A stretch of DNA of 64,000 nt from positions 1 to 64,000 of the forward strand of contig CAUDCW010000011.1 in NCBI GenBank assembly GCA_958448165.1, read 5' to 3'. Source of the DNA: an uncultured Oscillospiraceae bacterium (GTDB lineage: Bacteria; Bacillota; Clostridia; Oscillospirales; Acutalibacteraceae). The notes beneath the pieces are model-generated. The model was not told where the DNA came from and made no database searches. It was given only the letters and a program-made list of their open reading frames with translations. Positions 8,789 through 15,641 of this stretch are shown one piece after another; position 1 is the stretch's first letter, and every line of letters begins with the position of its first letter. A program made the position numbers and the translations under genes.

Positions 8789-9250
8789 ATGACTGGTGTT
8801 TTTCCTGCTATTCTTGATGGCGTTATGGATTTTCTTGATGATCGTTCCGGTTTGATTGTTGTAGGCGTTATTATTTTAGTTATGATTTGTGGTATAATTG
8901 TTGCAGGGCTTATTATCTATAAAGTAAATAAAAATAAAGTAAATAAACATATCAAGTACATGGAATATAAAAAAACAGAGCAATCAGAAAAATTAAGTAA
9001 TGTTGATTTGATTATTCAGGAGTCTAAAAAATGGAATAAGGGTGTATTAATTAATTATCAGGAATATACAGCTGAGAAAATTTCAGCATTAGAGCGTGCT
9101 ATGAAAAAACCTGTTGGAGCAGGATATGCTTCTGAAACAAAGTATCAGGTTTTTGTTGATGGAAACCATAAATGTTTTTCTTTTGATATGGATTCATTAT
9201 ATAAATTATATAAATATTTTAACGAGGAAATTCAAAGACGACACGATTAG
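8789..9250 (+). CDS. Small single-pass membrane protein, unknown
   Basis: The 153-residue protein has a hydrophobic helix at about 22-45 (IVVGVIILVMICGIIVAGLI) followed by a Lys-rich stretch. This suggests an outside N terminus and a cytoplasmic, charged C-terminal domain of about 100 residues. No known domain is recognised. AGAGGTG precedes the ATG. It is AT-richer than its neighbours, stands alone between two terminators, and may be a recently acquired gene. Confidence 0.6.
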   Translation: MTGVFPAILDGVMDFLDDRSGLIVVGVIILVMICGIIVAGLIIYKVNKNKVNKHIKYMEYKKTEQSEKLSNVDLIIQESKKWNKGVLINYQEYTAEKISALERAMKKPVGAGYASETKYQVFVDGNHKCFSFDMDSLYKLYKYFNEEIQRRHD

Positions 9251-9253
9251 TAT

Positions 9254-9285
9254 AACAGGTCAAAAGCAGCAGCCTTTGACCTGTT
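9254..9285. terminator. Terminator between convergent genes
   Basis: An eleven-pair stem (9254-9264 with 9275-9285, AACAGGTCAAA arm) follows the small membrane protein gene and lies just beyond the spoIIE stop. The downstream TTAATTG tail is weak. Confidence 0.6.
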
Positions 9286-9313
9286 AATTGCATTAATGTT
9301 AAAGTTGTATTAT

Positions 9314-11659
9314 TTATATCAAACCTTCCTCTCTGTTCTCAATCAGCCTCATCGCAATAACCGTTATATCATCGTCATAGCCGTCTGTTCTGCGTGAGCG
9401 TGCCTCCTCAATAACGCTCTTTGCGAAGTCCTGCGATGATTCTTTATCCCAGCTTTCTACCATACTTTCAAGCCAGCCGTCGCCTGTTGCTACTGCTCCG
9501 TCCGAGAGCATAACAACACGGTCGCCTGGGTTCAGGTTCAGTCTTTCGTGTGAGAATTTAATATCCGTCAGTATTCCGGCAGGCAGTGAGGTGCTGTTGT
9601 ATCTCAGTGCTTTGCCGTTTTTCTTTACAAAGGTAATCGGTGCGCCTGCCTTGAGAAGCTCGCAGTCGCCCGTGAACAAATCAATTGAGGCTATGTCAAG
9701 GGTTGCAAGCGATTCATCGCCCGATTTCACCATCAATGCCGAGTTTACAACGCTCAATGCACAGTCATAGCCAAGTCCTGCCTTAATCAGCTTACTCATT
9801 ATGCTTTCAGCCATACTGCCATCAACGGCGGCTCGTCCGCCTGTGCCCATACCGTCGCTGATAACCGCAACAAGCCTGCCTAAGCCGTCGCTGAAATAGT
9901 TGAAGCTGTCGCCGCAGAGTGCGCCGTCATTGCTGATGTGCTGGCAGCTGCCGATTTCGATGTCGTAGCTTGCTCTCTCGCTCATCTGAATTTTGCAGCG
10001 GTTCGGCGCAAGGCTGATGCAGGGTGCGTCAAAACGCCTGCCGCAAGCCTTTGAAACAGCCTTTGACAAAAGCGCATTTTTGATGTTGTTGCCGTGAAAA
10101 TCAACCGCTTCAATTTCAACCGACATACGCCCGAAGCGGTCAATGCGGCAGCTGACGTCAATAGGCGAAATTCCTGCTTCCTTTAGCGCAATGCTCACAC
10201 GCTCACCACAGGCTGTGTCAAAGCGTTCAAAATTCTTGAACTCCTCCGCCATCTCTCCGAGTATCTCGGAAAGACCCGAAAACTGTCCTGCCACAACGGC
10301 TCTCACCTCGCCGACCCTGCGTTCTGCCGACAGATACGCAAGGTAGGCCTCGTAATTTTTGTTGATGCTCTGCGCCATTTCACGGGATTTACAGCACTTT
10401 TTTGCAAAGCGCACCGAAAAATCCTTTTCGGTAATCTTGCCGTTCTTTTTCAGTGCAGGGGTCAGGCTTTGAAAATCGCCGAGAGTTGTCTGCTTCTGCT
10501 TCTCCCAGCAGAACACACGAAGTCCGCAGTTGCGGCATATTTCCTCGGCTGAATTTGTGTAAACCCGTGACGGGTCGGCGGAGAAGAGCTTTTTCATTTT
10601 TTCGGCTACCGTGTCAACGGCGGAGGAAACATCGCACAGAGCCTGTGCCGCAAAGTCGAGCCGCATTATCACACTGCGACGCAGTCCCTCGCTGTGGGTT
10701 TTGTCAATCGGCGGCGCAAATACTGCGGAAATGCGGTTGCCCAGATCCTTTGGCAGCAGCATAAAAATTGCTCCCGCAATTGCTGTTTCATAAATTGAAC
10801 TTAGCACCACCGACATATCGCCCGACTGAAACGTCATCACGGTGTTGCAAAGCAGAAAGGCAAGCAGGCACCCAATCTTGCCCGTTGGAGCAAACAACCC
10901 TGCAAGCAAGCCGCCGAAGGCATATGCTCCGCCCAGAAAGCTCAGCGAGCTGTCGGACAGACTGAACACAACTCCCGTTGCCACGCCCGAAATACAGCCG
11001 CCTGCCACAGCACCGTATTTTGCGCACAGCAGAACTGCGCACACGGCGATAATCCTGCCCAGAGAAACGCCTGCGAACTGAATTGACGAGCAGGACAAAA
11101 GCAGTATGCAGCCTGTCATAACAATGCAGGCGATCTCCTGCTGGGTGAGCGACGTAATACCCCTTGTGCAGGATGAAAGCGTTATTGTTCTGCTGAAAAA
11201 GTATGCGCCGACTGCGGCAAGAACCGCCTCGATGATACTCATAAATACAAGCGTGAGCTGAAAATCGCCGACAGCCGCAAGCACAAGACCGGTTGCAAGC
11301 ATAGGCACAAACGCAACAATCGGAGCGAACAGCCGTGTGGAGCTGAGCTTTTTTATGTCGCTGAAGGTCCAGCGGATTGCGCCTATCGCAAGCACGGTCG
11401 CAACATAGCGAAAGCTGCCGTTTGGCGTCATTGTTATGTAGCCGAGTATCGTGCCGCCCGTGACGGATAAAAGACAGCCTGATGGTACCGCCGCAACCAG
11501 AGAGCCGCCAAACGGTGCATAGCTGCCGAATACTGCCCCGGCAGAAACTATGAATCCGGCAATAAAATACGCTATCTGCGTTATTGCGGCGCGAACTCCC
11601 TTTGTTTTCGCTTTTGCTCTGATAAAATCGCCTGCTGTGGCTGCCCTTTGAATTTTCAT
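9314..11659 (-). CDS. spoIIE: Stage II sporulation protein E
   Basis: SpoIIE is the septum-located PP2C-type phosphatase that dephosphorylates SpoIIAA and so activates sigma-F in the forespore. The 781-residue protein has about ten N-terminal membrane helices (25-305), a central regulatory region with a CRNCGLRVFCWE cysteine segment, and a C-terminal phosphatase domain. Metal-binding motifs are VISDGMGTGG near residue 600 and MLSDGA nearer the end. Length is close to that of Bacillus SpoIIE. It is monocistronic and shows that the organism belongs to a spore-forming lineage. Confidence 0.95.
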   Translation of the reverse strand: MKIQRAATAGDFIRAKAKTKGVRAAITQIAYFIAGFIVSAGAVFGSYAPFGGSLVAAVPSGCLLSVTGGTILGYITMTPNGSFRYVATVLAIGAIRWTFSDIKKLSSTRLFAPIVAFVPMLATGLVLAAVGDFQLTLVFMSIIEAVLAAVGAYFFSRTITLSSCTRGITSLTQQEIACIVMTGCILLLSCSSIQFAGVSLGRIIAVCAVLLCAKYGAVAGGCISGVATGVVFSLSDSSLSFLGGAYAFGGLLAGLFAPTGKIGCLLAFLLCNTVMTFQSGDMSVVLSSIYETAIAGAIFMLLPKDLGNRISAVFAPPIDKTHSEGLRRSVIMRLDFAAQALCDVSSAVDTVAEKMKKLFSADPSRVYTNSAEEICRNCGLRVFCWEKQKQTTLGDFQSLTPALKKNGKITEKDFSVRFAKKCCKSREMAQSINKNYEAYLAYLSAERRVGEVRAVVAGQFSGLSEILGEMAEEFKNFERFDTACGERVSIALKEAGISPIDVSCRIDRFGRMSVEIEAVDFHGNNIKNALLSKAVSKACGRRFDAPCISLAPNRCKIQMSERASYDIEIGSCQHISNDGALCGDSFNYFSDGLGRLVAVISDGMGTGGRAAVDGSMAESIMSKLIKAGLGYDCALSVVNSALMVKSGDESLATLDIASIDLFTGDCELLKAGAPITFVKKNGKALRYNSTSLPAGILTDIKFSHERLNLNPGDRVVMLSDGAVATGDGWLESMVESWDKESSQDFAKSVIEEARSRRTDGYDDDITVIAMRLIENREEGLI

Positions 11660-11804
11660 TTTTCTTCCTCCGTTTTCAAATTCTTACTGATTATATCCCT
11701 TTTGCGCGGCAGATTTTGTCAAAGCATAGGAGTGCAGGCGTTTGATTCTATTTTAAGGTTATCCCTTTAGTTTGATTCAGAACTCTGAAAGTTGAAAATG
11801 GCAA

Positions 11805-11850
11805 GCGAGAATATGCGAGAATAAACGAGAAATCACGAGAAAACAAGAGA
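11805..11850 (+). repeat. Five 10-bp-phased CGAGA repeats upstream of rplM
   Basis: GCGAGA or a close variant recurs at 11805, 11815, 11825, 11835 and 11845, exactly every ten bases. It ends about 37 bp upstream of the rplM -35 box. The region 11660-11990 holds no gene. This phased block and the promoter are its only recognisable content. Confidence 0.7.
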
Positions 11851-11886
11851 TAGTCGCTGTAAGCGTTAAATTTTTTCAAAAAAGTG

Positions 11887-11915
11887 TTGACTTGACCTTT
11901 TTGTTGTGATATTAT
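11887..11915 (+). promoter_or_regulatory. Promoter of rplM-rpsI
   Basis: TTGACT (11887-11892), a 17 bp spacer and TATTAT (11910-11915) are followed by a leader of about 65 bases before rplM. The leader contains a short hairpin (CGGGGTTTCCCG). It may be the site of the L13 autoregulation known in Firmicutes, which is inference. Confidence 0.8.
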
Positions 11916-11990
11916 CTATCTTGCGACTTTAAGAGTTTTAAAACTATATCGGGGTTTCCCGGATAAGAACTAAGTCAGGAGGAAAAAAGC

Positions 11991-12419
11991 ATGTCTACAT
12001 TTATGGAAAAAAAGCAGAATGTTGAGCGCAAGTGGTATGTTATTGATGCCGCAGGCAAGCCGCTCGGCCGTGTTGCGGCTCAGGCAGCTGTATTGCTCAG
12101 AGGCAAGCACAAGCCGACATTCACACCGCACGTTGACTGCGGCGACCATGTTATCATCATCAACTGCGCAGACGCAGTATTGACAGGCAAAAAGCTCAAC
12201 CAGAAGTATTACTACCGTCACACAGGTTATATCGGCCACCTCAAGGCTACAAGATATGACACATTGATGGCGGCTAACCCGACAAAGGCAATGGAGCTTG
12301 CCGTTAAGGGTATGGTTCCGTCTAACACAATCGGCAGAGCAGCAATGACAAGACTCAAGCTTTATGCCGGCGCACAGCACAAGCACGAGGCTCAGAAGCC
12401 CGAAGAGTGGACAAAATAA
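11991..12419 (+). CDS. rplM: Ribosomal protein L13 (uL13)
   Basis: This 142-residue 50S subunit protein has the conserved WYVIDAAGKPLGRVAAQAA opening, GDHVIIINC and the MVPSNTIGRAAMTRLKLYAG block. A strong AGGAGG precedes the ATG. It forms the usual two-gene operon with rpsI, 17 bp apart. Confidence 0.98.
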   Translation: MSTFMEKKQNVERKWYVIDAAGKPLGRVAAQAAVLLRGKHKPTFTPHVDCGDHVIIINCADAVLTGKKLNQKYYYRHTGYIGHLKATRYDTLMAANPTKAMELAVKGMVPSNTIGRAAMTRLKLYAGAQHKHEAQKPEEWTK

Positions 12420-12436
12420 GGAAGGAGGCATTTTAA

Positions 12437-12838
12437 ATGTACGAATCAGCACCGTTCTTTTACGGAACAGGAAGAAGAAAAAGCTCAGTAGCCAGAGTAA
12501 GACTTTACAAGGGTACAGGCAAAATCACAATTAACGACAGAGATATTGACGATTATTTCGGTCTTGAAACACTTAAGCTTATCGTTCGTCAGCCTCTTGC
12601 CTTGACAAAGACAACAGAGCAGTTTGACGTTGTTTGCAGAGTTGCAGGCGGCGGCGTTACAGGTCAGGCCGGAGCAATCCGTCACGGCATTTCAAGAGCA
12701 TTGCTTCAGTATGACAGCGAGGCTCTTCGTCCGGCACTTAAGAAGGCAGGCTTCTTAACCCGTGACCCGAGAATGAAAGAGCGTAAGAAGTACGGCCTCA
12801 AAGCCGCAAGACGCGCACCGCAGTTCAGCAAGAGATAA
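12437..12838 (+). CDS. rpsI: Ribosomal protein S9 (uS9)
   Basis: The 133-residue 30S protein contains GTGRRKSSVARVRL, GGGVTGQAGAIRHGISRAL, and the basic tail ending PQFSKR that reaches the P-site tRNA. The gene is intact. Its last six codons, stop and terminator are repeated, with some changes, at 19277-19345 on the far side of the accessory island. Confidence 0.98.
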   Translation: MYESAPFFYGTGRRKSSVARVRLYKGTGKITINDRDIDDYFGLETLKLIVRQPLALTKTTEQFDVVCRVAGGGVTGQAGAIRHGISRALLQYDSEALRPALKKAGFLTRDPRMKERKKYGLKAARRAPQFSKR

Positions 12839-12888
12839 TTTCATATCGCTTTTCGGAAAGTCCTTGGCTTCAAGGGCTTTCTTTTTTT
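12821..12888 (+). repeat. Left copy of the rpsI 3'-end/terminator repeat (candidate attL)
   Basis: This covers the last codons of rpsI (QFSKR and stop), a short spacer and the terminator. The 34 bases from 12855 (GGAAAGTCC) to 12888 are identical to 19312-19345. The preceding 34 bases are similar but diverged. Confidence 0.7.
12856..12888 (+). terminator. Terminator of rplM-rpsI
   Basis: An eleven-pair stem (12856-12866 with 12871-12881, one G-T pair) is followed by seven T residues. Confidence 0.9.
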
Positions 12889-12918
12889 ACATATTTTGTG
12901 CGAAAATGCAGAAATGTG

Positions 12919-12947
12919 TTGACTGCGCAATGGCTGAGTATTATTAT
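12919..12947 (+). promoter_or_regulatory. Promoter for the first island gene
   Basis: TTGACT (12919-12924), a 17 bp spacer and TATTAT (12942-12947) lie about 60 bp before the seven-TM protein gene and just inside the left island boundary. Confidence 0.7.
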
Positions 12948-13005
12948 GATAATAGATAATTATTATTAAGTAAGGTAAAAATAAGAAGTACAGGGGAGCA
13001 GTTTT

Positions 13006-13836
13006 ATGGCGAAAAAAGACAAAATTATAAATAAGCTTTGTCGTGTGCTTGTTGTGTACCAAGGAATACAAATTATATCGAGCATAATTAATTTAATATA
13101 TTGCTTCATAACCGGCAGTACATATCTGTTCCCGACAAGCAATGTTGCGTGGTTTATTCCGCAATATTATATTTCTAACGGGCAAGGCTTATGGAACGCT
13201 ATTATTTTAGCGTTGTTTATTGGTATTACAGTTTTTCTATATGTGAAATCATCAAAATACCTTTTAGGTGATAGTGTGAAACCTAATCAAATTGTTGCAT
13301 TAAACGGGATTTGGGTGATGTTATGTTTGCTGAGCTATATGATGTTTTTTGCATTTCATTTGGTCGGTCGGTCCGGTGATGTGCCTTATTGGTCTCCTGC
13401 TAATTGGTATATTAGTATTGCGGTGTATTTTACTTATATGCTTGTAATTTTGATTAAATATAATTATTCTGATGAATTCAAAAATAATTTACAGGTTACA
13501 ACATATAAGCAAGTCAAAAGGTATGCAATTTCAAATTGCCAGATTGCCGCATTTACGCTGATACTTGACTATTGGATGCACTACTTTGCTGATATGCCTT
13601 TATCGAACCCGAACGGACACGATGTGATAGAATTTGATATATTGTTATCTTCAATATTCATTATGATTAACATTGTCCTTTTTATCATAACTACTGTTTT
13701 CTATTTTGATGTAAAAAAAGAAGGCAAGGATACTCCGCCGTGTAAACACTTTCTTTTAAAAATATCCTTGCTTCAGATTGCCGCAATAATCATTGAGGTG
13801 GTTGGAATTCTTTTAGCCGCATTTGTGCTGTTTTAA
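13006..13836 (+). CDS. Seven-TM membrane protein, candidate immunity protein (orphan copy)
   Basis: The 276-residue protein has about seven predicted membrane helices (near 10-35, 61-80, 92-118, 131-148, 172-190, 208-235, 249-276). A cytosolic-looking loop before the last helix reads GKDTPPCKHFLLKISLLQI. It is clearly paralogous to the protein at 14744-15571, which has the same helix layout and KPPTKNFLKKLNIIQI at the same place. Start ATG has AGGGGAG upstream. No toxin gene precedes it; it follows its own promoter directly inside the island border. A hairpin at 13853-13882 follows without a T-run. The family is unknown to me, and the immunity role is inferred from position only. Confidence 0.6.
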   Translation: MAKKDKIINKLCRVLVVYQGIQIISSIINLIYCFITGSTYLFPTSNVAWFIPQYYISNGQGLWNAIILALFIGITVFLYVKSSKYLLGDSVKPNQIVALNGIWVMLCLLSYMMFFAFHLVGRSGDVPYWSPANWYISIAVYFTYMLVILIKYNYSDEFKNNLQVTTYKQVKRYAISNCQIAAFTLILDYWMHYFADMPLSNPNGHDVIEFDILLSSIFIMINIVLFIITTVFYFDVKKEGKDTPPCKHFLLKISLLQIAAIIIEVVGILLAAFVLF

Positions 13837-13904
13837 TATTATGATAATACCGGCGGCTATTCATTACATCAGGAATAGCCGCTATAGGGGTAGATGTTTT
13901 ACAA

Positions 13905-14747
13905 GTGTGTGACATTGTTGGCATATACACCGATGCCGGCGACCTTACAGCGAAATACACATACGATTCTTGGGGTAATGTTACCTCAATTACTGACGGT
14001 AATGGAAACGCTATAACAGATCAGAATCATATCGGCAACCTCAACCCGTTCCGCTATCGTGGGTACTATATGGATACCGAAACAGGTATGTATTACCTGA
14101 TGAGCCGCTCCTATGACCCGGTAACACACAGATTCCTGAATGCAGATGGCTATTTCCAGACGGGATTGGGTATTCTTGACGGTAATATGAATGCGTATTG
14201 TGGGAATAATCCGGTTAATGATTTAGATCCCACCGGAACTATGAGTGCCAAGGAAATGCAATACGGTATGATATTTAATTTAAACCCGCCTTATACGTTA
14301 AAAGATGTTATTCTACAGGATAAATATGAAGCAGGTTACACTACTAATCGTTTGAATCAAATTGGAGATTATACGCAATATCTTTTTATGCCAAGAGATG
14401 CAATTTATGGTGCTGCTGGCTATTATATTATGTCACCAAATGTAGCTACTGGAATGTCGATTTATACTGCAATACCGACTACAGCATTAAGTATTGTTTC
14501 GCATACTCAAAATCCTAACTTATATGATTATCAAAAAGGGTTATTGGTTCTTTCTGATTTAGCGAATGTGGCTATTGTGGCAGGATTAACATATTGTGTT
14601 ACTAATTTTTGGCATCCGGGAGGATGGGTTGGTGCAGTAGTGACTGTTGGAATGATAATTTTACCCTATGCATTGTCCTCTATAACATCTCTAATTGAAG
14701 TTTGTTTTGAAAATAAAAATCGAAGGAGTTGGTTGACTTCGCAATGA
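13905..14747 (+). CDS. Displaced RHS C-terminal tip with variable domain
   Basis: Residues 2-108 are the end of an RHS core (IVGIYTDAGDLTAKYTYDSW, then RYRGYYMDTETGMYYLMSRS and NPVNDLDPTGT), nearly identical to residues 569-683 of the gene at 15642. After DPTGT the sequence changes completely to a unique domain of about 170 residues with two or three hydrophobic segments and the tail NKNRRSWLTSQ. The frame opens with a GTG inside the core and has no clear ribosome binding site, so this is a displaced tip rather than a full RHS gene. It ends overlapping the start of the following membrane protein. The tip is probably a toxin domain, possibly membrane-acting (inference). It may be silent until recombined onto a full core. 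Confidence 0.65.
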   Translation: MCDIVGIYTDAGDLTAKYTYDSWGNVTSITDGNGNAITDQNHIGNLNPFRYRGYYMDTETGMYYLMSRSYDPVTHRFLNADGYFQTGLGILDGNMNAYCGNNPVNDLDPTGTMSAKEMQYGMIFNLNPPYTLKDVILQDKYEAGYTTNRLNQIGDYTQYLFMPRDAIYGAAGYYIMSPNVATGMSIYTAIPTTALSIVSHTQNPNLYDYQKGLLVLSDLANVAIVAGLTYCVTNFWHPGGWVGAVVTVGMIILPYALSSITSLIEVCFENKNRRSWLTSQ

Positions 14748-15571
14748 AAAAATATTTATATAAATTTGCTATAGTACTACAACTTTTTTTGATTTTGTCT
14801 TCCTTAGCCAATTTGCTATATTGTGCTATTGAACACCGAGAAGTAATGTTTTTCGGGACGATTTATCTGTTTTTTGTACCGTATTTCAGATTTTTAGCCA
14901 GTGGAAATATTTATGAGGGAATTGTACTTTTTCTGTTTGTTATTTTTACAATTTTTTTATTTATATTTGCGGCAAAGGATTTTCTTGATTCTGAGAATAG
15001 AAAATCATGGGCATTACCAAGTAATCTAGTTTGGATATTATATTCAATTGCACCTTGCTTGATTTATACGGATTTACATACGCTTGAAAGAATTGGAGAA
15101 ATGGATAATTTTATGCCATCAATATTTTTTAGTTTTATAGTTATTCTATTTTTATTTATAATAACTCTTATGAAGTTTTGTGATCAGCGTAAAAATATCC
15201 GAAATAAACCAGATCCCGCAAAAGAGGAGTTTTTGCCTGAAAAATTTGAATGGCATTGTATTAGCTACAAACAGATTCGTAGAACATCCCTTGGTTCACC
15301 TGTTATAGTCTGTGTTTGTTTCATTTTATCCTTAACATTAAAATATCTAAACGGTCCGGTTGTTGATTTGGTAATTAATGTACTTTACGGATTTTGCTTG
15401 TTTTTTCTTATTGTAATATTTTTCGGAACTATATATGAATATTATAATTATGGAAAAAGAACTGGAGAAAAGCCTCCAACAAAAAATTTCCTTAAAAAAC
15501 TAAATATAATCCAAATAGTCTCATTTATATTTTTGGCACTTTCTTTTTTGGTGTTCACTTTTGTTCTGTAA
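14744..15571 (+). CDS. Seven-TM membrane protein, candidate immunity protein
   Basis: About 275 residues with seven predicted helices, starting MKKYLYKFAIVLQLFLILSS. It is paralogous to the protein at 13006-13836, including the PPTKNFLKKLN motif before the last helix. The ATG at 14744 overlaps the stop of the RHS tip by four bases, and GGAG lies about 15 bp upstream. A TTG at 14729 is a less likely start because it abuts that site. Direct overlap with the upstream variable tip is the arrangement typical of toxin and cognate immunity genes. The specific function is not known. Confidence 0.62.
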   Translation: MKKYLYKFAIVLQLFLILSSLANLLYCAIEHREVMFFGTIYLFFVPYFRFLASGNIYEGIVLFLFVIFTIFLFIFAAKDFLDSENRKSWALPSNLVWILYSIAPCLIYTDLHTLERIGEMDNFMPSIFFSFIVILFLFIITLMKFCDQRKNIRNKPDPAKEEFLPEKFEWHCISYKQIRRTSLGSPVIVCVCFILSLTLKYLNGPVVDLVINVLYGFCLFFLIVIFFGTIYEYYNYGKRTGEKPPTKNFLKKLNIIQIVSFIFLALSFLVFTFVL

Positions 15572-15641
15572 TAATTTTGTAGAGAAAGAGCTAGTAATTT
15601 ATCGTTGACAAATTAATCCTCACAAAGCAAATTAACTCCTA

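Noticed and set aside
13853..13882. Intrinsic terminator after the first seven-TM gene
   Set aside because: The stem is clear, but no T-run follows. It may be a former terminator cut by recombination, so it was not listed as functional.
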